Part shown: piece by piece, positions 18,811-27,914 of the stretch
Position numbering within the stretch: position 1 is the first letter of the stretch
Layout of the letters: each line of letters begins with the position of its first letter
Assembly (NCBI RefSeq): GCF_022836935.1
Contig: NZ_CP083239.1
Location: 310,001 to 374,000, forward strand
DNA from: Ancylobacter polymorphus
Lineage (GTDB): Bacteria > Pseudomonadota > Alphaproteobacteria > Rhizobiales > Xanthobacteraceae
Direction of reading: 5' to 3'
DNA length: 64,000 nt
The notes under the pieces: model-generated
What the model was told of the DNA's origin: nothing
Databases searched by the model: none
Seen by the model: the letters and a program-made list of their open reading frames with translations, nothing else
Made by a program: the position numbers and the translations under genes

Positions 18811-19196
18811 GCCGGCGCTTCGGAAGCGGGAGGGGCGCCACGCTTTCCCGCGCCCTTCCCTCATCCCGGGCGTAACTCGGGGATCCCGTCTCTCGCCCGC
18901 GTAAGAGGTGAAAACCTGGATGTCCGGGTCACGCCCGGGCATGAGGGACGGTTCGCACTGGCCGGGAAACACTGCCTATGGCGCGTCATGCTGAGGTGCC
19001 GGCCATCGGCCGGCCTCGAAGCACGCAGGCCCTGGCCGCCCCTCGCCGACGCAGCGTGCGCCCTTCGAGGCCCGGCTGCGCCGGGCGCCTCAGGATGACG
19101 ACGTCCCAAAAGCCAAAAGCAGCGGATTCGGGCGCGCGCGTCGCCCGCCTGCTATAGTCCGGCCGCCATCGCCCCCGAATCGTTCCCGGACCCATC
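18811..19196. other. Gene-free interval with REP-like repeats
   Basis: No coding potential is seen in these 386 bases between potI and mutL. The middle (18984-19100) holds two inverted copies of the REP-like unit described at 14150. The last 50 nt should hold the mutL promoter, but no clear -35/-10 pair stands out. Confidence 0.6.
18984..19100. repeat. REP-like palindromic repeat pair
   Basis: Two copies of the intergenic palindrome lie in opposite orientation: GTCATGCTGAGGTGCCGGCC at the left and CCTTCGAGGCCCGGCTGCG followed by CAGGATGACG at the right. Each arm is itself self-complementary. Confidence 0.75.
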
Positions 19197-21056
19197 ATGC
19201 CGCTGCGCCTGCTGCCTTCCACACTGGTCGACCGCATCGCGGCCGGCGAGGTGGTGGAACGCCCGGCGGCGGCGCTGAAGGAGATTGTCGAGAACGCCCT
19301 CGACGCCGGCGCCACCCGCATCGAGATCGTCATCGACGGCGGCGGCCGGCGGCTGATGCGCGTCACCGACGATGGGAGTGGCATGAGCGCGGAGGAACTC
19401 GCGCTGGCGGTCGAGCGCCACGCCACCTCCAAGCTCGACAGCGAGGATTTGCTCGCCATCCACACGCTGGGCTTTCGCGGCGAGGCGCTGCCCTCCATCG
19501 GCGCCGTGGCGCGGCTCACCATCACCAGCCGCCCGAAGGGCAGCGACAGCGCCCATGAAATCCGTGTCGAGGGCGGGGTGAAATCCCCGGTGCGCCCGGC
19601 GGCGCTTGGCTTCGGCACGCGGGTGGAGGTGCGCGACCTGTTCTTCGCCACGCCGGCGCGGCTGAAATTCCTCAAATCCGAGCGCGCGGAAACGGCGGCC
19701 GCGGTGGATGCGGTCAAGCGCCTCGCTCTGGCGCGGCCTGAGGTCGGCTTCACCCTCGTCACCGATGACCGCGCGCCGATCACCTGGCCGGCCCGCGCGC
19801 GCGATGCGGCCGGACAGCGCGCGCGCATCGCCGACGTGCTGGGCGCGGAGGCCGGTGGCAACGCGCTCGATGTCGAGGGCCTGCGCGAGGGGGCGCGCCT
19901 TTCCGGCCTCGCCGGCCTGCCGACCTATTCCAAGGCCAATTCGCTGTCGCAATATCTGTTCGTCAATGGCCGCCCGGTGCGCGACAAGGTGCTGATCGGC
20001 GCCATCCGCGCGGCTTACGCTGACCTGCTGCCCTCCGACCGGCACCCGGTGACGGCGCTGTTCCTCGATCTCGACCCGCGCGAGGTGGATGTGAACGTCC
20101 ACCCCGCCAAGACGGAGGTGCGTTTCCGCGACGCCGGCAACATCCGGGCGCTGATCGTGCGCACCCTCACCGACGCGCTGACCGCCGGCGTGCCGCGCAC
20201 CGCCTCCACCGCCGCCGACCGGCTGGCGCAGTTCGCGCGGCCCGACTTCGCGACCGCTTATCGGCCCGAGCCGCGGCCGGGCGCCTATGACTGGACCCGC
20301 TCCTGGGCGGCACCGGAGGGCGTGGCCGACCCGCGCGCGCCCGGATTGAATGAGGCGCCCGCCCGCTTCGATTTCGACGCCCCCGTCCACTCCCCGGGCG
20401 GCGGTCTCGGCCTCGCCCTCGCGCCCGGAGCCGACGCCCGTGCCAATGCCGCCCCCGCCGCGCCGGAGGCGCTGGAGCGCCCGCTCGGCGCCGCACGGGC
20501 GCAGTTGCACGAGACCTACATCATCGCCCAGACCCGCGACGGCGTCGTGGTGATCGACCAGCACGCCGCGCATGAGCGCATCGTCTATGAAAAGCTCAAG
20601 GCGGCGATGGAGCGCGACGGTCTCGCCCGGCAGATGCTGCTGGTGCCGCTGGTGGTGGAACTCGACCCCTCCGAGGCCGCACGCCTTGCCGAGCGGGCCG
20701 GGGCGCTGGAAAAGCTCGGCCTCGTTATCGAACCCTTCGGCCCCGGCGCGCTGCTGGTGCGGGAGGTGCCGGCCCTGCTTGGCGACGCCGACATTACCGC
20801 GCTGGTGCGCGAACTCGCCGAGCACACGGCGGAATGGGACGACGCGCTGCCGCTGGAGCGCCGGCTGCTCCACATCGCCGCCACCATGGCCTGCCACGGC
20901 TCCGTGCGCGCCGGCCGCCGGCTGCGGGTGGAAGAGATGAACGCCCTGCTGCGCGAGATGGAGGAGACGCCGAACGCCGCGCAGTGCAATCATGGCCGGC
21001 CGACCTTCGTCACCCTGGCGCTGGCCGACATAGAGCGCCTGTTCGCGCGGCGCTGA
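19197..21056 (+). CDS. mutL: DNA mismatch repair protein MutL
   Basis: MutL links MutS mismatch recognition to strand removal. The N-terminal GHKL ATPase shows EIVENALDAGATRIEI, VTDDGSGM and HTLGFRGEALPSIGAV. The C-terminal dimerisation domain contains DQHAAHERIVYE, the DQHA(X)2E(X)4E metal motif of nicking-competent MutL, which E. coli lacks. CHGSVRAGRRL and CNHGRPTFV complete the zinc and active-site region. At 619 residues it is normal for alphaproteobacteria. The middle (about 360-430) is a low-complexity linker. It interrupts the otherwise polyamine-related gene set. Confidence 0.97.
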   Translation: MPLRLLPSTLVDRIAAGEVVERPAAALKEIVENALDAGATRIEIVIDGGGRRLMRVTDDGSGMSAEELALAVERHATSKLDSEDLLAIHTLGFRGEALPSIGAVARLTITSRPKGSDSAHEIRVEGGVKSPVRPAALGFGTRVEVRDLFFATPARLKFLKSERAETAAAVDAVKRLALARPEVGFTLVTDDRAPITWPARARDAAGQRARIADVLGAEAGGNALDVEGLREGARLSGLAGLPTYSKANSLSQYLFVNGRPVRDKVLIGAIRAAYADLLPSDRHPVTALFLDLDPREVDVNVHPAKTEVRFRDAGNIRALIVRTLTDALTAGVPRTASTAADRLAQFARPDFATAYRPEPRPGAYDWTRSWAAPEGVADPRAPGLNEAPARFDFDAPVHSPGGGLGLALAPGADARANAAPAAPEALERPLGAARAQLHETYIIAQTRDGVVVIDQHAAHERIVYEKLKAAMERDGLARQMLLVPLVVELDPSEAARLAERAGALEKLGLVIEPFGPGALLVREVPALLGDADITALVRELAEHTAEWDDALPLERRLLHIAATMACHGSVRAGRRLRVEEMNALLREMEETPNAAQCNHGRPTFVTLALADIERLFARR

Positions 21057-21072
21057 CGGCGAGAGTTTTATC

Positions 21073-22353
21073 ATGGCTTCCACCCTCGACCACCCCAAGA
21101 GCTGGTACGCCGCCACGGCGAACCGCTTCTCCCCCCTCCCCCCGCTGCAGGGCGGCACGCGGGCGGATGTCTGCGTCATAGGCGGCGGCTATACCGGGCT
21201 CTCTGCCGCGCTGCACATGGCGGAAGCCGGGCTCGACGTGGTGCTGCTGGAAGCCGGGCGCGTCGGCTCCGGGGCCTCGGGCCGCAATGGCGGGCAGGTT
21301 CACAGCGGCCACCGCCGCGACCAGGATTTTCTCGAAGCGCAGGTCGGGCTCGACGACGCCAAGGCGCTGTGGCGCATGGCCGAGGACGCCAAGGCGCTGC
21401 TGCACGCGCTCATCAAGCGCCACGCTATAGACTGCGATGTCCGCCCCGGCCTTGTCGTCGCCGACCATAAGCCCGGCTATGTCGCCCACAGCCACGCCTA
21501 TGCGAAGAAGCTCAACGAGGTCTATGACTACCCCGACGCCGCGCCGCTGAGCCGCGAGGAGTTGCGCGCCATCGTCGGCACGGATGTCTATCACGGCGGC
21601 ATGATCGACCATGGCGGCGGGCATCTGCACCCGCTCAACCTCGCCCTCGGCCTCGCCGACGCCGCCCGCCGCGCCGGCGCGCGGCTCTATGAGCAGTCGC
21701 GCGCGCTGCGCATCGAGGAGGGCGCCAAGGTCCGCGTCGTCACGAGCGCCGGCTCGGTGGAGGCGGACTGGGTGCTGGAATGCGGCGACGGGCTGCAGGA
21801 CGGGCTCGACCGGCGCGTCGACACCCATGTCATGCCGATCTGCAACTACATCGCGGCCACCGCCCCGCTGGGCGAACGGGCGCAGGAGATCATCTCCAAT
21901 GGCGCGGCGGTGGCCGACAGCCGCTTCGTGGTCAATTACTACCGTCTCTCCGGCGACGGACGCTTGCTGTTCGGCGGCGGCGAGAGCTACCGGCGCGGGC
22001 TGCGGCCGAACCCGGCCGAGTTCGTGCGTCCCTATATGCTGCGCATCTTCCCGCAGCTCGCGGATGTCGCCATCGACTATGGCTGGGGCGGCGTGCTCGG
22101 CATCACCATGACCCGCCTGCCCTTCGTGCGCAAACTCTCGCCCCGCGTCCTCACCGCCGCCGGCTATTCCGGCCAGGGGGTGATGTTGGCGCCCTATTTC
22201 GGCAAGCTGCTGGGCGAGGCGGTGAAGGGCCAGCTTGGGCAGTTCGACCTGCTGGGACGCCTGCCGGTGCCGGCCTTCCCCGGCGGGCCGCTGATGCGCT
22301 GGCCGCTTCTGGTGGCGGGGCTGAGCTATTACGCCCTGCGCGACCGGCTCTAG
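21073..22353 (+). CDS. FAD-dependent amine oxidase, gamma-glutamylputrescine oxidase-like
   Basis: A 426-residue DAO-family flavoprotein. The N-terminal dinucleotide-binding fold is ADVCVIGGGYTGLSAALHMAEAG (about residues 30-52), followed by VLLEAGRVGSGASGRNGGQV. The C-terminal part has GYSGQGVMLAPYFGKLLGEA, typical of PuuB-like oxidases. PuuB oxidises gamma-glutamylputrescine, the product of PuuA. The PuuA-like gene and polyamine transporter about 2-7 kb away fit this role, although mutL lies between. It starts 16 nt after mutL and may be read through from it. Confidence 0.87.
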   Translation: MASTLDHPKSWYAATANRFSPLPPLQGGTRADVCVIGGGYTGLSAALHMAEAGLDVVLLEAGRVGSGASGRNGGQVHSGHRRDQDFLEAQVGLDDAKALWRMAEDAKALLHALIKRHAIDCDVRPGLVVADHKPGYVAHSHAYAKKLNEVYDYPDAAPLSREELRAIVGTDVYHGGMIDHGGGHLHPLNLALGLADAARRAGARLYEQSRALRIEEGAKVRVVTSAGSVEADWVLECGDGLQDGLDRRVDTHVMPICNYIAATAPLGERAQEIISNGAAVADSRFVVNYYRLSGDGRLLFGGGESYRRGLRPNPAEFVRPYMLRIFPQLADVAIDYGWGGVLGITMTRLPFVRKLSPRVLTAAGYSGQGVMLAPYFGKLLGEAVKGQLGQFDLLGRLPVPAFPGGPLMRWPLLVAGLSYYALRDRL

Positions 22354-22356
22354 CCT

Positions 22357-22881
22357 GTGGCGGATTTCCACGCCTATGCCCGCGACGTGCTCGCCTTCGT
22401 GGAGGCGCACGCCCATTACGCCCCCTATATCGCTTTCCTGCTCGCCTTCTGCGAATCGCTGCCGATCGTCTCGCTCTTCGTCCCCGGCACCTTCGTGCTG
22501 CTCGGCCTCTCCCCGGTCATCGCCGCCGGCGGCGTGCCGTTCTTCCCGGTCTGGGCGGCGGCGGTGACGGGCGCGGTGCTGGGTGACAGCCTGTCGTTCT
22601 GGATCGGCTTCAACCTGAAAGGCAGCGCCCGCCAGCGCTGGCCGCTCAACCGCTTCTCGCAGGCGCTCACGCGCGGCGAGCACTTCTTTCTGCGCTATGG
22701 CACGCTCGGCGTGTTTTTCGGCCGCTTCTCCGGCCCGCTGCGCCCCTTCGTGCCGCTGGCGGCCGGCATGTTCGCCATGCCCATGTCGCGGTTTCAGATG
22801 GTCAACCTCACCTCCGCCATGCTGTGGGCGCTGCTCATGCTCGGCCCCGGCGCCGCAGCGGTGAAGGCCTTGGGCTACTGA
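22357..22881 (+). CDS. DedA-family membrane protein
   Basis: A 174-residue inner-membrane protein of the DedA/SNARE-associated family. Members are linked to envelope homeostasis and lipid-carrier flipping. The pattern FCESLPIVSLFVPGTFVLLGLSP, GAVLGDSLSFWIGFNLKG and FGRFSGPLRPFVPLAAGMF with its Arg/Pro residues is characteristic. The start is a GTG at 22357, only 4 nt after the oxidase stop, so coupling is likely. A 16-bp tandem duplication covers its stop codon (see findings). Confidence 0.88.
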   Translation: MADFHAYARDVLAFVEAHAHYAPYIAFLLAFCESLPIVSLFVPGTFVLLGLSPVIAAGGVPFFPVWAAAVTGAVLGDSLSFWIGFNLKGSARQRWPLNRFSQALTRGEHFFLRYGTLGVFFGRFSGPLRPFVPLAAGMFAMPMSRFQMVNLTSAMLWALLMLGPGAAAVKALGY

Positions 22882-22991
22882 GGCCTTGGGCTACTGAGGC
22901 CCCGGCCAGGCCTTCTTGCGTTTCCTCAACGACACCGGCCTCGCCTTCCCCGACACAGGGCGCAACCAAAGCAGCCGAGGAAGGACACCCC

Positions 22992-23513
22992 ATGGCCAAG
23001 ATCTATGAAGTGGAAGGCGACATCCTGCTGAGCGGCGCCGCCGCGATCGCCCACGGTGTGGCGCCGAACGATCATTTCGACAGCGGCCTCGCCCTCGCTT
23101 TGCGCGAGCGCTTCCCGTCGCTGGCCAAGGACTTCCGCCATTATTGCCGGGTCGACAACCCGCAGGCCGGCGGGCTCTGGGTATGGGGCGGCGTGGCGGA
23201 AGATGGCGCGGCGGTGCATATCGTCAACCTGCTGACGCAGGACGCGGCGGAAAACGCCATCGGCCGGCCCGGCCGGGCGTCGATCGAGAATGTCGGCCAC
23301 GCGCTCAAGGCGCTGGCCCGCCTCGTGACGGCGGAAGGCATCGCCAGTCTCGCCTTGCCGCGCCTCGCCACCGGCGTCGGCGGGCTGGAATGGGCGCAGG
23401 TCAAGCCGCTGATCGAACGGCATCTGAGCGAGATCGACATCCCGGTCTATGTCTATGCGGTCTATCACAAGGGCCAGAAGGCCAATGAGCCGGGGCTGAA
23501 GGCGGCGGCCTGA
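22992..23513 (+). CDS. Macro domain protein, ADP-ribose-binding
   Basis: A 173-residue protein with the macro fold. IYEVEGDILLSGAAAIAHGVAPNDHFDSGLALALRE near the N-terminus is the ligand-binding loop region, and LPRLATGVGGLEWAQVKPLIE is the second conserved loop, of the ALC1/TARG1-like type. Such proteins bind or remove ADP-ribose. Whether it is an active hydrolase is not visible. The start ATG at 22992 follows GAGGAAGGACACCCC. The neighbouring genes do not suggest a substrate. Confidence 0.82.
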   Translation: MAKIYEVEGDILLSGAAAIAHGVAPNDHFDSGLALALRERFPSLAKDFRHYCRVDNPQAGGLWVWGGVAEDGAAVHIVNLLTQDAAENAIGRPGRASIENVGHALKALARLVTAEGIASLALPRLATGVGGLEWAQVKPLIERHLSEIDIPVYVYAVYHKGQKANEPGLKAAA

Positions 23514-23632
23514 GGCCGCACACCGACCAAACGGAGGGCGGCCGCGCGGCTGCCCTTTGCTTTTGTGGCCGGCCCCAAACGCACATGGCCGGGCGGAGCC
23601 CGGCCATGTCGTTCGTCCGGAAGGCGAAAAAC

Positions 23633-24661
<1,029 letters not shown>

Positions 24662-24666
24662 CTATG

Positions 24667-25347
24667 TCACGCGTTGATTTTTGAACGTTCCGGCAAGGGG
24701 TTGCCCGTGCCGTAGAGAGTGAGGAACTGGTCGGTGGCGCGGGCGGCGTCGCGCTCGATCTCCGCCGGCGTGAGATTCAGCGTGTCACCGAGCAGCAGGC
24801 GGATCTGCACGTCGCGGCCTACCAGCCCGATGAAGCTGCGGAAGGCGGTCTCGGTGTCGTCGAAGGCGATCAGCCCGGCCTCGCGGCCGGCATCGAGCAC
24901 TGGCTTCAGCCGCGCGCCGATGGCGAAGCGGCCATTGGCCAGCATGATGGCGCCGAGGCTCGCGCCCTCGCCCGGCGCGCGCGCACCGCCGCCGCTCTGG
25001 GCGATGGCGACGCGGTTCAGCGCGATCGAGGTCGGGCTGGAGATCACGCCGAGCCAGTTGACGGCGAAGCGGATCAGGCTGTCGCGCAAGGCCAGCGCGT
25101 CGAGCCTGGTGCGGTCGTAATTGCCGGCGCGAACCTTGGAGGCCTGCCAGCGCACGGTGGCGGTGAGCAGCCCCTCACGGTCGCCGAACCATTTGTACAG
25201 GCTTTCCTTCGAGCAGGAGGCGCGGCGCGCCACCGCATTCATCGTCAGTTCGCCGCCCTGTTCCACCATCAGCGCCAGCACGGCGTCGAGGACCGCCTGC
25301 TGGCGCTCCGTCAACATCTCGTCCTGCGTGTCGGGGGGCAAAGCCAT
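24667..25347 (-). CDS. TetR-family transcriptional regulator
   Basis: A 226-residue regulator. The N-terminal helix-turn-helix is AVLDAVLALMVEQGGELTMNAVARRASCSKESLYKWFGDREGLL, of TetR type. A helical ligand-binding domain follows, with the TetR_C-like segment AFRSFIGLVGRDVQIRLLLGD. The ATG at 25347 begins just before conserved sequence; upstream frame to 25410 is likely noncoding. It lies 14 nt before ilvC on the same strand, so ilvC may be transcribed through it, but a regulatory link is not shown. Confidence 0.88.
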   Translation of the reverse strand: MALPPDTQDEMLTERQQAVLDAVLALMVEQGGELTMNAVARRASCSKESLYKWFGDREGLLTATVRWQASKVRAGNYDRTRLDALALRDSLIRFAVNWLGVISSPTSIALNRVAIAQSGGGARAPGEGASLGAIMLANGRFAIGARLKPVLDAGREAGLIAFDDTETAFRSFIGLVGRDVQIRLLLGDTLNLTPAEIERDAARATDQFLTLYGTGNPLPERSKINA

Positions 25348-25416
25348 GGGCGCCAGAGGTCCGTACCGTACGTTACGGTTCCCTCTACAGGAGGCCCCCT
25401 CCGGGCGCAAGCGGAG

Positions 25417-26358
25417 TCAGCGCGCCCCGCGCCGCAGGCGGTATGTCCAGGGAATGCCCTTCAGCGAGGCGAGCGCGACGCCGCCGGCCGCCAGCGCCAT
25501 TCCCGCCCAGGCGAGCGGCGGCATGGCCTCGCCGATCAGCCCCCAGGCGATCAGCGCCGTCGTCGGCGGCACCAGGAAGAACAGAGCCGACACTTTCGAC
25601 ACCTCGCCGGCGCGGATCATGGCGAGATAGAGCGAAATGGCGATGAGCGAGTTGCCGATCACGAGATAGGCCAGCACCGCAAGGAAGGTCGGCGACCAAT
25701 CGACGTGGCCATCCTCCATCAGCAGCGCCAGCGGAAGTGTGCAGACAAAGCCGATGGCGCACTGCACCGTGTTGGACACCAGCGGATGTTGCGGCGTGCC
25801 GAAGCGCTTCTCATAAAGCGCGCCGGCGCACATGGCGAGCAGCGCGCCGACCGCCAGCAGCACCACGCCGGGAGAGGTCACTTCGATGGCCGAGCGCGAG
25901 GCAATCACCAGCCCTGCCCCGGCGAGGCCGAGCAGCAGGCCGAGCCAGCGCAGCGCCCCGACCCGCTCGCCGGTGAACACCGGCGCCACCAGCCCGACCA
26001 CGATCGGCTGCAGCGAGACGATGATCGCCAGCGCGCCCGCCGAAATGCCGAAGCGGAAGGCGAAGTAGCTGAGGTTGAAATAGAGCACCTGGATCAGGAA
26101 GCCGACCACGGCGAGGTCGGCATAGGCACGCGGCTGACGCGGCAGAGGCGGGCGGAACCAGGCCAGCAGGGGCAGCAGCACCGCCAGCACCAGCCCGTAG
26201 CGCCAGGCCAGCAGGGTGAAGGGGCCGGTGGAAAGGATGCCGATCTTCGCCACCGCGAAGCCGCCCGACCACAGCAGCAAAAAGACGAACGGCGCCGCCA
26301 GCAGCCATAGGGGCTTGCCTGTGCCCGCCGCCGGCACCGCGCCTGCACGCTCGCTCAC
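25417..26358 (-). CDS. EamA/DMT-superfamily transporter
   Basis: A 313-residue inner-membrane protein with about ten hydrophobic helices in two EamA repeats (from WLLAAPFVFLLLWSGGFAVAK and from PGVVLLAVGALLAMCAGALYEKRFG). EamA proteins export metabolites such as amino acids or nucleotides. I chose the GTG at 26358 because GGAGG is 9 nt upstream; the ATG at 26379 has no ribosome binding site. It is 70 nt upstream of the TetR gene on the same strand, so the TetR protein might control it. Substrate is unknown. Confidence 0.87.
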   Translation of the reverse strand: MSERAGAVPAAGTGKPLWLLAAPFVFLLLWSGGFAVAKIGILSTGPFTLLAWRYGLVLAVLLPLLAWFRPPLPRQPRAYADLAVVGFLIQVLYFNLSYFAFRFGISAGALAIIVSLQPIVVGLVAPVFTGERVGALRWLGLLLGLAGAGLVIASRSAIEVTSPGVVLLAVGALLAMCAGALYEKRFGTPQHPLVSNTVQCAIGFVCTLPLALLMEDGHVDWSPTFLAVLAYLVIGNSLIAISLYLAMIRAGEVSKVSALFFLVPPTTALIAWGLIGEAMPPLAWAGMALAAGGVALASLKGIPWTYRLRRGAR

Positions 26359-26542
26359 CTTTCCACGCCTCCACTGCATGGGGGCGGCGCGAGGCGCCGC
26401 GACGCACCCCGCGAAGCCGCATCTTCACATGCCTTGGCCGGACAGGCCAAGAGCTTGTGTGCAGCGCAGCACAGGCTTTGGGCTCGACCTCGCCCTCGCG
26501 CCGTCCTATCCGGGACCGTCGACAGAAAACGGAGCCCCCGCC

Positions 26543-27103
26543 ATGACCCTGCCGAACACCGACCTTCCGACGGCCTACGCCATCATCGCCTTCTGGCGCC
26601 AAGCCGGTCCGGAGCGCTGGTTCGCCAAGGACGACGCCTTCGACGCCGCCATCCGCGCCCGGTTTCTCGCCGCCTATGAGGCTGCCGCCGCCGGGGAGCT
26701 GCGCGCGTGGGAGGACACGCCGGAGGGAAGCTACGCGCTGATCTTGCTGCTCGACCAGTTTCCGCGCAACCTGTTCCGCGGCTCGCAGCGCGCCTTCGCC
26801 ACCGATGCACAGGCGCGCGACGTGGCGGATGCCGCCATTGCGCGCGGCTTCGACCGCGCCTTCGCGCTACCGGAGCGGCGCTTCTTCTACGTGCCGTTCA
26901 TGCATTCGGAAGATCTGGCGGACCAGCAGCGCTGCGTGGCGCTGTGCGAGGCCGCCGGGGATGAGGAGGGCGTGCATCACGCCGTCATCCATCACGACAT
27001 CATCCGCGATTTCGGCCGCTTCCCGCACCGCAATCCGGTGCTCGGCCGGGCGATGACGGAAGAGGAACACGCCTTCCTCACCTCAGGCGGCTTCGCCGGC
27101 TAG
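26543..27103 (+). CDS. DUF924 family protein
   Basis: A 186-residue protein of the DUF924 family, of unknown function. The pattern IIAFWRQAGPERWFAKDDAFDAAIRARFL near the N-terminus, LILLLDQFPRNLFRGSQRAFATDAQAR in the middle and FGRFPHRNPVLGR near the end is the family signature. The ATG has GGAG about 8 nt upstream. It is divergent from the EamA gene and stands alone before a repeat-bearing gap. Confidence 0.9.
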   Translation: MTLPNTDLPTAYAIIAFWRQAGPERWFAKDDAFDAAIRARFLAAYEAAAAGELRAWEDTPEGSYALILLLDQFPRNLFRGSQRAFATDAQARDVADAAIARGFDRAFALPERRFFYVPFMHSEDLADQQRCVALCEAAGDEEGVHHAVIHHDIIRDFGRFPHRNPVLGRAMTEEEHAFLTSGGFAG

Positions 27104-27111
27104 AGCACGCG

Positions 27112-27205
27112 CCGATCAGCTTGCATCGCAAACTGATCGGATAACGCGTTCTCTATCTTAGAGTTAGAGGGCGATTTACCGATCAGATTGGTTCAATCTG
27201 ATCGG
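27112..27205. repeat. Two related palindromes in the DUF924-ilvN gap
   Basis: The left hairpin has arms CCGATCAG and CTGATCGG with a 13-nt loop (27112-27140). The right has CCGATCAGATTG and CAATCTGATCGG with a 3-nt loop (27179-27205). The shared arm points to a repeat family. It lies between convergent genes. Confidence 0.75.
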
Positions 27206-27255
27206 ATCGCACTCTAAGGGAACGGCGCGGCAGACAAAGCCGCCGCGCCGGCTCC

Positions 27256-27771
27256 TCACATGCCTTCGGCGCCGCGGCCGATGGCGGCGACGCCGGTGCG
27301 CGAGACCTCGACGAGGCCGAGCGGCTCCAGCAGCGAGACGAACTGGTCGATCTTTTCCGGCTTGCCGGTGATCTCGAACACGAAGCTCTCCAGCGTCGTG
27401 TCGACGGTGCGGGCGCGGAAACTGTCGGCGATCAGCAGCGCCTCCTGGCGCACCTCGCCCTTGCCGCGCACCTTGATCAGCGCCAGCTCGCGCTCCACCG
27501 ACTTGCCGACGACGGTGAGATCCACCACCCGGTGCACCGGCACCAGCCGGTCGAGCTGGCTCTTGATCTGCTCGATGATCGGCGGCGCGCCCGTGGTCAC
27601 CACGGTGATGCGCGAGAGATGCGAGGCGTGGCTGACCTCGGAGACGGTGAGGCTGTCGATGTTGTAGCCGCGCCCGGAAAACAGGCCGACGATGCGGGCG
27701 AGAACGCCCGGCTCGTTGTCGACCAGCATGGACAGGGTGTGGCGCTCGGCGGGTTCTTTGACGGTGGACAT
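27256..27771 (-). CDS. ilvN: Acetolactate synthase small regulatory subunit
   Basis: A 171-residue regulatory subunit that gives valine feedback control to acetohydroxyacid synthase. The N-terminal ACT domain reads HTLSMLVDNEPGVLARIVGLFSGRGYNIDSLTV. The C-terminal ALS_ss_C domain includes VVDLTVVGKSVERELALIKV. It lies about 140 nt downstream of ilvB on the same strand, separated by hairpin repeats that could set the ratio of the two subunits (inference). Confidence 0.96.
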   Translation of the reverse strand: MSTVKEPAERHTLSMLVDNEPGVLARIVGLFSGRGYNIDSLTVSEVSHASHLSRITVVTTGAPPIIEQIKSQLDRLVPVHRVVDLTVVGKSVERELALIKVRGKGEVRQEALLIADSFRARTVDTTLESFVFEITGKPEKIDQFVSLLEPLGLVEVSRTGVAAIGRGAEGM

Positions 27772-27805
27772 GGGGAACTCGGAAAAGGGGCTGGAACGCC
27801 AGGCT

Positions 27806-27906
27806 CCCTCTCCCCGGCGGGGAGAGGGGTGGGGTGAGGGGTTACTGGCGCGTCCGCCCCCTCACCCGGCCGCTACGCGACCGACCTCTCCCCGTCGGGG
27901 AGAGGT
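27806..27906. repeat. Hairpin repeats between ilvB and ilvN
   Basis: Two perfect hairpins (CTCTCCCC/GGGGAGAG type, at 27806-27829 and 27884-27906) flank a longer inverted repeat, GTGGGGTGAGGGG against CCCCCTCACCC. The same hairpin type occurs at 14276. It sits inside the likely ilvBN transcript. Confidence 0.7.
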
Positions 27907-27914
27907 GAAGCGCG

